Positions 42,396-51,546 of a stretch of DNA of 64,000 nucleotides are shown in pieces. The DNA comes from Neogemmobacter tilapiae (lineage in GTDB: Bacteria; Pseudomonadota; Alphaproteobacteria; Rhodobacterales; Rhodobacteraceae). The position numbers and the translations under genes were made by a program. Each line of letters starts with the position of its first letter. Within the stretch, counting starts at the first letter, position 1. The DNA is taken from assembly GCF_014652215.1 (NCBI RefSeq), contig NZ_BMYJ01000001.1, positions 248,001 to 312,000 of the forward strand, in the 5' to 3' direction. Under the pieces are notes generated by a model. It ran no database searches and was not told the DNA's origin. It saw only the letters and a program-made list of their open reading frames with translations.

Positions 42396-43643
42396 ATGCC
42401 CCTGCAAACCGGAAACGCAAAGAACAACAAGCTGACCGCCAGCGCCGCGGGGGATACGCTGCTTGGCCTTGGCGGGGATGACACGCTGATCGGCGGTGCC
42501 AGCCTTGACACGCTGATTGGCGGGTTGGGCAATGATGTCTATGTCATTCAGTCGCAGCAGGACATTGTTCAGGAAGATGCCTATGGCGGGACGGACCTGA
42601 TCCGAAGTGGCCTTGTCGATATCTATATGGACACGGTGGCCTATTACCTGAATGGCACCAGCTTTGTCGAAAACGCCCAGTTGACCGGCCTTTTGAACCT
42701 GAACATCTGGGGCCATGCGGGCAACAACGTGCTGACTGGCAACGACGGCAACAATTCGCTGTTCGGGGGGAATGGCGATGACAAGTTGTTTGGCGGTCTG
42801 GGGAATGACCTCCTTTATGCCGGAAACGGGAACGACGCCGTTTTTGGCGGCGCGGGGGACGATACGCTGAACGGCTATCAGGGTCACGTCACGCTGAGTG
42901 GCGGGGCCGGCAACGACAACATCTATACGATGGAGGGGGCCTATCTGGTGCATGGGGATGCCGGGAACGACATGATCTTTGGCGACTATATGAAGGACAC
43001 GTTGTTCGGCGATGACGGGTCCGACATGATTTCGGGCGGTGCAAACCATGACCGCATCGACGGCGGCAACGGCAACGATGATCTGAACGGCGAATATGGC
43101 AATGACCTGCTGATCGGGGGCAAGGGCAATGACAGCCTGTTCGGCAGTTTTGACCGCGACACGATGCAGGGTGGCGAGGGCAACGATTTGCTGCGCGGCG
43201 GGTCGGGGTTGGATGTCTATGAGGGCGGCCTTGGCAATGACACGCTGCAAAGCGGTGGGGGCGGCAGTGTGATGAAGGGTGGCGACGGGGCGGATGAGTT
43301 CCAGGCCTATCTTGGGGCGGATGTGATGACGGGCGGTAAAGGGGCGGATCGCTTTGTATTTGCGAACAACTGGTTTGATACAAATGAAGTGCTGATCAGC
43401 GGCATCAAGGGCGACCGGATCACCGATTTCGAACATGGGCGCGACAAGATCGACCTGCGCAATCTGGCCGAGACAGAGACGTTTATCGGCGCGCGCGCCT
43501 TTGGCAACGAAGGCGAATCCGAAGTGCGCTATGACCGCAGCAAGGGTCTGTTGCAGGGCGATGTGGACGGCGATGGCGTGGCCGACTGGACGCTGACGAT
43601 TGCCAACAAAGCCCAGATTACCGCCAGCGATCTCATCCTGTAA
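42396..43643 (+). CDS. RTX calcium-binding protein B, 415 aa
   Basis: Starts MPLQTGNAKNNKLTASAAGD with RTX repeats almost from residue 15. A linker about 65-100 (VAYYLNGTSFVENAQLTGLL, NLNIWGHAGNNVLTGNDGNN) is of the kind found between RTX blocks in many proteins. Repeats run to about 310, then the common C-terminal module (RITDFEHGRDKIDLRNLAE, AFGNEGESEVRYDRSKGLLQ, DVDGDGVADW, terminal ASDLIL). No enzyme domain and no cysteine. No strong ribosome site is visible before the ATG. Confidence 0.87.
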   Translation: MPLQTGNAKNNKLTASAAGDTLLGLGGDDTLIGGASLDTLIGGLGNDVYVIQSQQDIVQEDAYGGTDLIRSGLVDIYMDTVAYYLNGTSFVENAQLTGLLNLNIWGHAGNNVLTGNDGNNSLFGGNGDDKLFGGLGNDLLYAGNGNDAVFGGAGDDTLNGYQGHVTLSGGAGNDNIYTMEGAYLVHGDAGNDMIFGDYMKDTLFGDDGSDMISGGANHDRIDGGNGNDDLNGEYGNDLLIGGKGNDSLFGSFDRDTMQGGEGNDLLRGGSGLDVYEGGLGNDTLQSGGGGSVMKGGDGADEFQAYLGADVMTGGKGADRFVFANNWFDTNEVLISGIKGDRITDFEHGRDKIDLRNLAETETFIGARAFGNEGESEVRYDRSKGLLQGDVDGDGVADWTLTIANKAQITASDLIL

Positions 43644-43654
43644 CGTTGCCGAAA

Positions 43655-43687
43655 GCGACCATGGTCAATTCCGACTATGGTCGCATT
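43655..43687 (+). terminator. Hairpin after RTX protein B
   Basis: GCGACCATGGTC-aattcc-GACTATGGTCGC, 12 paired positions with one weak pair, followed by ATTT. Confidence 0.7.
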
Positions 43688-43771
43688 TACCGATAACGTT
43701 AACGCTGCCTAAATCCCGCCGCAATTGCGCGGGGCCAAACGCCCCTGCCCCATTCAGAACAAGGATATCCC

Positions 43772-45430
43772 ATGCCCGGCCCCCTGCCCTTTGGCACCGA
43801 AACTATTGTCAACAGCAGCGAGGACGCCTCGGGCGGCACGATCATCGCCCTTTCTGGCGGTCGTTTCATGATGTTCTGGGAGGACGATGGGGCGGTGAAG
43901 GGCCAACAGTTTCGTGCCGACGGTCGCAAGGTCGGTGCAGAATTCACCGTCAGCGCGGCCAGCGAAGAATGGATCCGCGACATTCATGCTGTGGAGCTAA
44001 AGGGCGGCAAGATTGCCGTGACTTGGTCGGGCATGGATGACACGGCCAGCGACACAGACAATGGCAGCATTCAGGGCCGGGTGATCAGCGTGTCGGGCGC
44101 GCCGGTGGGCGACACTTTTACGGCCAACAGCAGCAGCATCAACCGCCAGGAATATGCAAACATCACCGCAACCAAGAACGGCGGCTTTTTCATCACCTGG
44201 ACCGACAGTTCGGTGGTGGCAACGCCAGCCTCGATGGATATCCGGGGGCAATTCTTTGGGGCGAATGGAGCCAAGCAAGGCAGTGAGATTGTCGTCAACA
44301 CCTCGACCAACGGGGCGCAGCGCTTTTCAGAGATGACCTTGCTGAAGAATGGCAATGTGGTGGTGGTGTGGACGGATGAGGGGCGCAATGCGGGGGACAC
44401 CACCTCTGTCACCGTGCGGGCGCAGTTGTATAAGCCGGACGGCACCAAATTGGGTGGCGAGTTCATCGTGCCGACCGAGATTGCGGCGCGGGAATACTGG
44501 CCAGACGTGGTGGCCCTGAACAACGGCAAGTTTGTCGTGGTCTGGAATGACAATGGCGGGCAGGTGCCGGGCCAGATCGCCGGCGGAACGGTGACCGACA
44601 GTGATATAAGCGGGGTTGTCGGACAGATCTTCAATGCCGATGGCACGCGCTTTGGCGAGGACTTCCTGATGAACAGCCGCACGAGCGGCGCACAGAATGA
44701 GCCGATGGTGGCGGCACTGAAGGACGGTGGGTTTGTCTCGGTCTGGATTGATTGGGCGACCTCGGCCGAGGACGGTGATGGCCATACGATCCGCGGTCAG
44801 GTGTTTAATGCCAACGGCAGCAAGCGGGGTGACGAGTTCATTGCCGAGACGACCTTTGCCGGCCAGCACAGCAATCCGCAGATCGTGGGGCTGGCCGACG
44901 GGCGGTTTGCCGTGACATGGGACGGCAATGGCAATGTGAACCTGCAAATCTTTGACCCGCGCAGCAAGGCGATTACCCTCAAGGGCAGCGCAAAGCCGGA
45001 TGACTATGTCGGAACAGGCTTTGCCGACACGATGCGCGGCGGCAAGGCAAACGACTGGCTGGCGGGCGCAGGCGGGGCGGACAAGATCTTTGGCGATGCG
45101 GGCAATGATTTGATCACCGGTGGCTTGGGCAAAGATCGGTTGACTGGTGGCAAGGGGGCTGACGATTTCGTCTTTCTGACCGCGGCCGAAGCCAATGGTG
45201 ATAAGATCACCGACTTTGCCAGCAAGGTGGACGATCTGGATTTTTCCGCCTTTATGGATGGCGGCAAGTTCATTGGCGCGAAAGGGTTCAGCGGCAAGGG
45301 CGGGGCCGAGGTGCGCTATGTCAAGGCAGCAGGGGTGCTGTCGGTCGATCTGCAAGGGGATGGCCAGGCGGATTTCAGTTTGACGCTGATGAACAAGGTC
45401 GGGCTGACGGCGGCAGATTTCATTCTGTAG
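43772..45430 (+). CDS. Seven-repeat (propeller-like) RTX protein C
   Basis: 552 residues: MPGPLPFGTETIVNSSEDAS. Seven degenerate repeats of about 45-67 residues (about 7-400) carry FMMFWEDDG, IAVTWSGMD, FFITWTDSS, VVVVWTDEG, FVVVWNDNG, FVSVWIDWA and FAVTWDGNG as the equivalent strands. A very short RTX stretch follows (GGAGGADKIFGDAGNDLITG), then the common module (KITDFASKVDDLDFSAFMDG to AADFIL). The EF-hand-like loop is decayed here (SVDLQGDGQADF). Paralog of the genes at 40572 and 47031. AAGGAT precedes the ATG. Confidence 0.87.
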   Translation: MPGPLPFGTETIVNSSEDASGGTIIALSGGRFMMFWEDDGAVKGQQFRADGRKVGAEFTVSAASEEWIRDIHAVELKGGKIAVTWSGMDDTASDTDNGSIQGRVISVSGAPVGDTFTANSSSINRQEYANITATKNGGFFITWTDSSVVATPASMDIRGQFFGANGAKQGSEIVVNTSTNGAQRFSEMTLLKNGNVVVVWTDEGRNAGDTTSVTVRAQLYKPDGTKLGGEFIVPTEIAAREYWPDVVALNNGKFVVVWNDNGGQVPGQIAGGTVTDSDISGVVGQIFNADGTRFGEDFLMNSRTSGAQNEPMVAALKDGGFVSVWIDWATSAEDGDGHTIRGQVFNANGSKRGDEFIAETTFAGQHSNPQIVGLADGRFAVTWDGNGNVNLQIFDPRSKAITLKGSAKPDDYVGTGFADTMRGGKANDWLAGAGGADKIFGDAGNDLITGGLGKDRLTGGKGADDFVFLTAAEANGDKITDFASKVDDLDFSAFMDGGKFIGAKGFSGKGGAEVRYVKAAGVLSVDLQGDGQADFSLTLMNKVGLTAADFIL

Positions 45431-45490
45431 ACTTGGCCGAAAAGCAAATGACGGTCGCAATTTTTGCGAAAGTCGCTTTGACTAATGCAA

Positions 45491-45520
45491 CCGCGCCGGA
45501 TAGCGTCCGGCACGGTTAAT
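45491..45520 (+). terminator. Hairpin between RTX genes C and D
   Basis: CCGCGCCGGA-tagcg-TCCGGCACGG, 10-bp stem with one mismatch, followed by TTAATTTCTT. Confidence 0.6.
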
Positions 45521-45583
45521 TTCTTAAGATCGCAACGCTATTTCAAAGCGATCTTGGAATGGCACATCCTGAGGGGAATGAAA

Positions 45584-46690
45584 TTGGCAGAAGTGACACT
45601 GAGCGGAACGACGGGCAATGATACGCTGACCGGCAGCTATGGTGCAGATGCGATTGCGGTTCTGGCGCTGGCGGGGGACGATCTGATCTACATCGTCGGC
45701 ACCGACGTACTGGATATCGACGGTGGCGATGGGAACGACACCATCGGCGCGATGTTGGGCGATAATATCGGTTCCTTGGCAGAAATTCTGGGTGGTGCAG
45801 GTGATGACCTGCTGGCCGTCAGCGGCGCGCGGCAAGAGATTCGACTGAATGGCGGAACGGGGAATGACTCCTTTGTTCTGGATGCCCAAGGGGCATCGGG
45901 CGATCAATCATCGATCTTGACGATCGATGGGGGCGATGGGGATGACATCGCCATTGGCCAGATTCAGACTGGTGCCGAAGGTGCGTTGAACACAACCCTT
46001 GACATGGGCGCGGGCGACGACCTGATTGATCTGCGCATTGGGCTTTCGCAGACCCATAATCTTCTGACTCTTACGGGGGCGGGCGACGACGTGGTGCGAC
46101 TGGCCTTTGAGGTGAGCGCCACTGCGGTTGAGGCCAATGCCGACCTTCGGCTGGGCGAAGGCGATGACTTTGCAGCGATCGGCAAGGGGAACGCCAGCGC
46201 AGGGACCATCACGGTTCTGGGTCAGGCCGGGGATGACGTGCTGCGGGGCACAGGGGGCGGTCCGCTGACGCTTTCCGGTGGGGCGGGCCACGACCGGCTG
46301 GTTTCAGCGCTAGGTCAAGGGACAGAGAGCATCGTTTCATTGAAAGGCGGCGTGGGTCAGGACGTTCTGGTGGCCGGTCATGCCGTCGACATGATGGAAG
46401 GCGGCACAGGGGCCGATGTCTTTGTGTTTGCCAAAGCCTTTCAGGGGGCGGTGGATAGCATCACGGACTTTCGCCATGGGGTCGACCAGATTGATCTGTC
46501 TGGCTTTATGGACGGGGCGGATTTTATCGGCTCGGCGAAATTTTCCGGTGATGGGGCAGAGCTGCGCATTGTGGCGGGCAAGGCGGGCTCACCGATCAGC
46601 CTGATCGCTGACGTGAACGGCGACGGCAAGGCCGATTGGAAGATCTATGTTCAGACCAATATGCTGACCGCTGGTGATCTGATCCTGTAA
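45584..46690 (+). CDS. Degenerate RTX protein D, 368 aa
   Basis: Read from a TTG (MAEVTLSGTTGNDTLTGSYG), because GAGGGG lies 7 bases before it. The nearby ATG at 45578 would touch the ribosome site. The N-terminal MA(x)xxxSGxxGND form matches other RTX genes in the array. RTX units are sparse and spaced about 40-45 residues apart (GGDGNDTIG, GGAGDDLLA, GGTGNDSFV, GGDGDDIAI, GAGDDLIDL, GEGDDFAAI), giving long-period repeats unlike the nonapeptide runs of its neighbours. The common C-terminal module (SITDFRHGVDQIDLSGFMDG to AGDLIL) is kept, with a changed strand IVAGKAGSPISLIADVNGDG. Confidence 0.85.
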   Translation: MAEVTLSGTTGNDTLTGSYGADAIAVLALAGDDLIYIVGTDVLDIDGGDGNDTIGAMLGDNIGSLAEILGGAGDDLLAVSGARQEIRLNGGTGNDSFVLDAQGASGDQSSILTIDGGDGDDIAIGQIQTGAEGALNTTLDMGAGDDLIDLRIGLSQTHNLLTLTGAGDDVVRLAFEVSATAVEANADLRLGEGDDFAAIGKGNASAGTITVLGQAGDDVLRGTGGGPLTLSGGAGHDRLVSALGQGTESIVSLKGGVGQDVLVAGHAVDMMEGGTGADVFVFAKAFQGAVDSITDFRHGVDQIDLSGFMDGADFIGSAKFSGDGAELRIVAGKAGSPISLIADVNGDGKADWKIYVQTNMLTAGDLIL

Positions 46691-47030
46691 AGGCTTTCCG
46701 CCCCATCCGGCCTGTCGGTCGGTTGGGGCTTTCGAATCGGTGCAGCTGCGCTGACAAAATTGCGCCACAATTTGGGCAGGTCCAATTTTCAACGGATCGA
46801 ATTATAGCACGCCCAATCGACAGTCGTTGATCTTGTGATTTTTGTTTCGCCCTGCGAAACTCAAAGCCCCAATTTTGTCGTAATTTCCGCTATTTGCCTG
46901 ACGAGACGCTTGACCCACGTCACCGCGACCTCTAGTCATGCCTCAAATTCGCCACAAATAAACTCGGCCAAATCAGCGCCCTGCCCTTTTGGACAGAACC
47001 GCCCAACGGCCCCGCACGAAGAGCTTTGCC
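46691..47030. other. 340-bp intergenic region before RTX gene E
   Basis: Holds a terminator at its left end. The rest is AT-richer than its surroundings with CCAATTTT-type motifs (GTCCAATTTTCAACG at 46780-46794, GCCCCAATTTTGTCG at 46866-46880). No gene seen. Confidence 0.4.
46700..46733 (+). terminator. Terminator after RTX protein D
   Basis: GCCCCA...TGGGGC outer stem (46700-46705/46724-46729) with an inner CCG/CGG and CC/GG stem, followed by TTTC. Confidence 0.75.
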
Positions 47031-49256
47031 ATGACCACCCCGCTGCGTGACGGTATTGAATTTTCGGTTTCGGCCCCAAGCCCCTTTGCCGCAGCCTCGC
47101 AGGTTCTGGCCTTGGCCGATGGGCGCTATGTGGTGGCTTGGGTCGAAGATGCGGTGCATCTGCAATTTTATGCGGCGGATGGGACACCCGAGGGCGAGGC
47201 CCTGACGCCGATGAATATTCCGGGTTCGACCGGGGCGCATTTGGCCTTGGCCGAGCTTGCCGATGGGCGGATCGTGGTGGTGACAGAGGCCCTGAGCAAC
47301 AAGGGCGGCAGCGGCTGGGATATCTATGCGCAGATCCTGTCGTCCGAGGGCGACGCGCTGGGGGCCAGCCAGATTGTCAGCCAAGTCAGCAAGCACACGC
47401 AGTTTGACCCGACCGTCACGGCCAGCGCGGATGGTGGCTTTGTGGTGGCATGGGAAGATGCACGAAACCACGGCAACCAGTCGCCCTATGAAATCGTGAG
47501 CCGCAGCTTTGACTCGGCCGGTCAACCGTTGGGCAATGATATGCTGGTGCCGGTGAACAGCCAACGATATCAGGTCGATCCGGCCAGCACGCTTTTGGCG
47601 GATGGGCGGTTGTTTGTGGTCTGGATGGAAGACACCGGCGCCAATGACGATGGGGGGATCCGCGCAAGATTTATCGGGGTGGATGGGCAGCCCGTGGGGG
47701 CCGACCTTCGGATCAATTCGACGACGGACGGCGCGCAGTTTGATCCGGCGGTGACGACACTGGCCAATGGCAACATTCTTGTGACCTGGTCCGACAACAG
47801 CGGCCAGCGGGGCGCAGGTTCGGGCACCGATGTCGTGGCGCAAATCCTTTCGCCACAAGGAGAAAAGATCGGGGGCGAGATTCTGGTGAACGGGGCGTTT
47901 CTGGGCCAGCAAGGCGAGGCGGCTGTCAGCGCCCTGCCCGATGGTGGCTTTGTCATCGCCTGGCGTGACCAACAAACCGCCGAGGACGATGCCAGCGGCA
48001 GCGCGATCCGCGCGCAGGTATTCAACGCCGATGGCAGTGTCCGTGGCGAGGCGTTTCTGGTGAACAGCCTGACGGGTGGCGAGCAGTTGGATGTCAGCAT
48101 TGCGGTGCTGGCCGATGGTCGGTTTGTGATCAGCTGGACCAGCACGGCGTCGGGCCAAGACGCGCAGATCAAGGCGCAAATGTTTGACCCCCGGCAAATG
48201 CCGGTCGAGCAGGTCGCAGGCGACGGCGGTGAAACCTTGGTGGGTGGCGCGGGCGACGATGTGCTGACGGGCGGGATGGGCAATGACAAGCTGGTCGGTG
48301 GCAGCGGTCTGGATACGCTGACGGGCGGCGAAGGTCATGACACCTATGTGGTGGACGGGCTTGGCGCACAGATCATCGAGGAAGACGATGAGGGCGTCGA
48401 TGTGGTGCAGGTGACAGGTGCCCGTTACCGGATGGATGATAACATCGAGCAAGTGAAAATCCTAAACCGTGACGGGGCCTCGGTTAGCGGCAACGAGGAC
48501 GGCAATCGGATCGAGGGTTCGATCGGGGACGATGCCCTGAACGGTGGGGCGGGCAACGACAGCCTTTTTGGCAACGAGGGGCATGACACGCTGATTGGTG
48601 GGGCGGGCAATGACCGCCTAGAGGGTGGCGAAGGCCGCAATCTGATGATCGGCGGTCTGGGGGATGATGTCTATTATGTGCGTTCGGCCGAGGATCGTGT
48701 CGTCGAGCAGGCCGGTCAAGGACGGGATGGCGTGGTCACAATCCTGAGCAGCCATGTCTTGGCTGCGGGGATCGAGGATCTGATCTATCGCGGTTTTGGC
48801 GAGTTTCAGGGAACCGGCAACGGGCTTTCCAACCTTTTGGCGGGCGGATCCCGGGCCGATGTTCTGGCGGGGCTGGCCGGGGCTGACAGGCTGGAGGGTG
48901 AAGACGGGGCAGACCGGCTTTTCGGTAGCTTGGGGCGCGACGTGCTGCTGGGCGGTCTTGGGGCCGATACGATGACGGGCGGCCAGGGCACGGATCGGTT
49001 TGTTTTCGCCAGCGCGGAAGAGGCAAATGGCGACACCATAACCGATTTCGGCCAAGGCGCTGATCGCATTGAGCTGGCATTCATGGCGGGCGGGCGGTTC
49101 TTGGGCGATGAGGATTTTACCGGCAAGGCCGGAGAATTGCGTTACGTGCAGTCATCTGGGCGACTGTCGGGAGACGTCGATGGGGATGGCCAAGCCGATT
49201 GGGTGTTGATCATCAGCAATCGGAGCGCATTGACTTTGGACGATTTCATTTTTTAA
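47031..49256 (+). CDS. Seven-repeat (propeller-like) RTX protein E, 741 aa
   Basis: The largest of the three propeller-like paralogs, from MTTPLRDGIEFSVSAPSPFA. Seven repeats (about 8-395) have strands YVVAWVEDA, IVVVTEALS, FVVAWEDAR, LFVVWMEDT, ILVTWSDNS, FVIAWRDQQ and FVISWTSTA. RTX blocks follow (about 400-470 and 500-560) with linker YVVDGLGAQIIEEDDEGVDV, then a second linker and the common module (TITDFGQGADRIELAFMAGG to LDDFIF). GAAGAG precedes the ATG. No signal peptide and no cysteine. Confidence 0.87.
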   Translation: MTTPLRDGIEFSVSAPSPFAAASQVLALADGRYVVAWVEDAVHLQFYAADGTPEGEALTPMNIPGSTGAHLALAELADGRIVVVTEALSNKGGSGWDIYAQILSSEGDALGASQIVSQVSKHTQFDPTVTASADGGFVVAWEDARNHGNQSPYEIVSRSFDSAGQPLGNDMLVPVNSQRYQVDPASTLLADGRLFVVWMEDTGANDDGGIRARFIGVDGQPVGADLRINSTTDGAQFDPAVTTLANGNILVTWSDNSGQRGAGSGTDVVAQILSPQGEKIGGEILVNGAFLGQQGEAAVSALPDGGFVIAWRDQQTAEDDASGSAIRAQVFNADGSVRGEAFLVNSLTGGEQLDVSIAVLADGRFVISWTSTASGQDAQIKAQMFDPRQMPVEQVAGDGGETLVGGAGDDVLTGGMGNDKLVGGSGLDTLTGGEGHDTYVVDGLGAQIIEEDDEGVDVVQVTGARYRMDDNIEQVKILNRDGASVSGNEDGNRIEGSIGDDALNGGAGNDSLFGNEGHDTLIGGAGNDRLEGGEGRNLMIGGLGDDVYYVRSAEDRVVEQAGQGRDGVVTILSSHVLAAGIEDLIYRGFGEFQGTGNGLSNLLAGGSRADVLAGLAGADRLEGEDGADRLFGSLGRDVLLGGLGADTMTGGQGTDRFVFASAEEANGDTITDFGQGADRIELAFMAGGRFLGDEDFTGKAGELRYVQSSGRLSGDVDGDGQADWVLIISNRSALTLDDFIF

Positions 49257-49659
49257 GCACGAACCAAAATACAAGGCAGACAGGCAAGAAACTGGCCGGG
49301 GTGGGAATACCCCGGCCCTTTTGTTTTGTTTCAGAAGGCGCGACAACCTTTCTATGACCTTTGTCTACATTATCGTTTGTGTATTTTTGTGATACGCAAG
49401 TCGCAGCGCATCGGGATTTGCGGTCTTGGGTGACACCAGATTCGGTGGATGGGGCCTGCGAGATAGCGAATGGCAGTCGCCTTGCGTGTATTTTCTTTCA
49501 TTTCAATCCACCATAAAGCGATAGATGTTTAATATCAAATACTTACCTTAGCCTTTTTTCTGACTTAATTTTGCCGTTTATGCCCCAATTTTCGCGACTT
49601 CGCCCGCGACATCCGTTAAAATCAGGGCAACAAAACATCTTGCGATTGGAGGATTTTCG
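49257..49659. other. 403-bp AT-rich intergenic region before RTX gene F
   Basis: Contains a terminator at 49294-49322 and otherwise no gene. The right half is AT-rich and includes GCCCCAATTTTCGCG (49582-49596), similar to the motif upstream of gene E. It is likely the promoter and control region for gene F. Confidence 0.4.
49294..49322 (+). terminator. Terminator after RTX protein E
   Basis: GGCCGGGGT-gggaat-ACCCCGGCC, perfect 9-bp stem, followed by CTTTTG. Confidence 0.88.
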
Positions 49660-51444
49660 ATGGCCAATTTTTACGGCACGGCGAACGGCGACAGCATCAC
49701 CGGCACCAGCTATAGCGATCAAATCTACAGCTATGGCGGAAACGATACGATTAACGCCGGCAATGGAAACAATTGCATCGATGCGGGCGACGGAAACGAT
49801 ACGGTCACGTCGGGCACCGGACATGACCTGATCAAGGCTGGATCGGGCGACGATACGGTCAATTCCGGCGGCGGCACCGATGAAATCTATGGTGGCGACG
49901 GGCTGGATCTGATCAGCGGGACCGGCGCGACCTTTATCTACGGCGGCAACGGCAACGATACGATGACCGGCATGGTTGTTGAGGGGGGGGAAGGCAACGA
50001 TCTTCTGATCCGCAACGCCTATACCGGCCCGGTCGAAGGGTGCTGGGATGGCACGCCCTATCTGTCCGGCGGCAATGGCAATGATACGCTGATCGGGGCG
50101 GGAACGGGTGAGTATCTTTATGGCGGTATGGGCGATGACCTGCTGAACACCAACGGCGGCAAGGGTTGGGCCAAGGGCGGCAAGGGCAATGACGGCTATA
50201 TGCTGACCGCCAAAGGCATGAACATCTATGAGGCCGCGAATGAGGGCACCGACACGATCCTGTCGGAAGAGGTCAATATTGACCTGACGAAATATTCCAA
50301 CATCGAAAATGCCACCCTGCTGGGCAACCTTAATCTGTGGGCTTTGGGCAATGGCGGGGCGAACCTGCTGATTGGCAATGCGGGGCAGCACACGCTGACC
50401 GGTGGGGCGGGGAATGATACGCTGAACGGTGGGACGGGTGTCGCGCTTCTGGACGGGGGGCTGGGCGACGACACGCTGACAGCCCAAGGGGCGGCCGATA
50501 CGCTGACCGATCTGGACGGCAGCAACTTGCTGGACGCAGGCGGCGGCAATGACCTTCTGACCACGGGGGGGGGCAATGATACCCTGCGGGGTGGGGATGG
50601 CGACGACTCGATGAGCGGCGGTGATGGCAGCAACCTGTTTGAGGGCGGGACCGGCCACGACAGCATGACCGGCGGCAACGACACCGAAACCTTCTATGGG
50701 GGGGCCGGCAATGACCGGGCCATGGCCTTTGATGGCAATGACCTGTTCTATGGCGAGGATGGCGATGATTTTGTGGACGGCGGTGGGGGCAACGACACGC
50801 TTTATGGCGGGCAAGGCAACGACGACCTGCTGGGCCAGTATGGGAACGATCTGATTTACGGGCATGGCGGCAACGATCTGTTGGGCGGTCGTATCGGGAA
50901 CGACACGCTTTACGGCGGCTATGGTGACGACAAATATTGGATCGGCCGTGGCAAGACGATTTGTGTCGAAGAGCGCAACCAAGGCACCGATATGGTGGAC
51001 AGCGACAAAATCGACATTCGCGCCCAACAATATGTGAATATTGAGATTTTCCGGCTGATTGAAACCAAGAACCTGAACATTTTTGGTTCAACGCGGGGGG
51101 AAACCCTGCTGGGGAACGGGGCGATGAACCGGCTGGAGGGCGGCGGTGGCGGCGACCGGATCGAAGGGCGCGGTGGGGCAGACGTTTTTGTGTTCAAGAA
51201 CGCAGGCCATACGAAAGGTGATGTGATCGTCGATTTCAACACGAAGGCAGACCATATCGAAATGCGGTTCATGAAAGGCGCCGATTTCATCGACGGGGCG
51301 CAGTTCAGCGGCGAGGGACGCGAAATTCGTTACAATCAGGCCAGCGGTCTTTTGCAGGGCGATGTAAATGGTGACGGCAAGGCGGATTGGTCGATCCAAA
51401 TCCTGAACAAGGCTGATTTGGCGGCAAACGACTTTTTCCTATAG
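49660..51444 (+). CDS. RTX calcium-binding protein F, 594 aa
   Basis: MANFYGTANGDSITGTSYSD opens directly into repeats, with a strong GGAGGA site. N-terminal repeats are atypical short units (NAGNGNNCIDAGDGNDTVTS); classic GGxGxDxL blocks run at about 85-170 and 240-420. A linker (VNIDLTKYSNIENATLLGNL) and a second one near 440-470 follow, then the common module (VIVDFNTKADHIEMRFMKG to ANDFFL). Three cysteines are present (NNCID, EGCWD, TICVE), which is unusual for type I secreted RTX proteins. The next RTX gene follows after 102 bp without a convincing terminator. Confidence 0.87.
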   Translation: MANFYGTANGDSITGTSYSDQIYSYGGNDTINAGNGNNCIDAGDGNDTVTSGTGHDLIKAGSGDDTVNSGGGTDEIYGGDGLDLISGTGATFIYGGNGNDTMTGMVVEGGEGNDLLIRNAYTGPVEGCWDGTPYLSGGNGNDTLIGAGTGEYLYGGMGDDLLNTNGGKGWAKGGKGNDGYMLTAKGMNIYEAANEGTDTILSEEVNIDLTKYSNIENATLLGNLNLWALGNGGANLLIGNAGQHTLTGGAGNDTLNGGTGVALLDGGLGDDTLTAQGAADTLTDLDGSNLLDAGGGNDLLTTGGGNDTLRGGDGDDSMSGGDGSNLFEGGTGHDSMTGGNDTETFYGGAGNDRAMAFDGNDLFYGEDGDDFVDGGGGNDTLYGGQGNDDLLGQYGNDLIYGHGGNDLLGGRIGNDTLYGGYGDDKYWIGRGKTICVEERNQGTDMVDSDKIDIRAQQYVNIEIFRLIETKNLNIFGSTRGETLLGNGAMNRLEGGGGGDRIEGRGGADVFVFKNAGHTKGDVIVDFNTKADHIEMRFMKGADFIDGAQFSGEGREIRYNQASGLLQGDVNGDGKADWSIQILNKADLAANDFFL

Positions 51445-51546
51445 GGCGCTGTGCCGCCGAAATGGTGGCGGGAAACGGCCTTTTGGACTATGATCGCACC
51501 GGGGAGCCTTGGGCTTTCCGGTGTTTTCATTCAAGGCGGATTTGAC

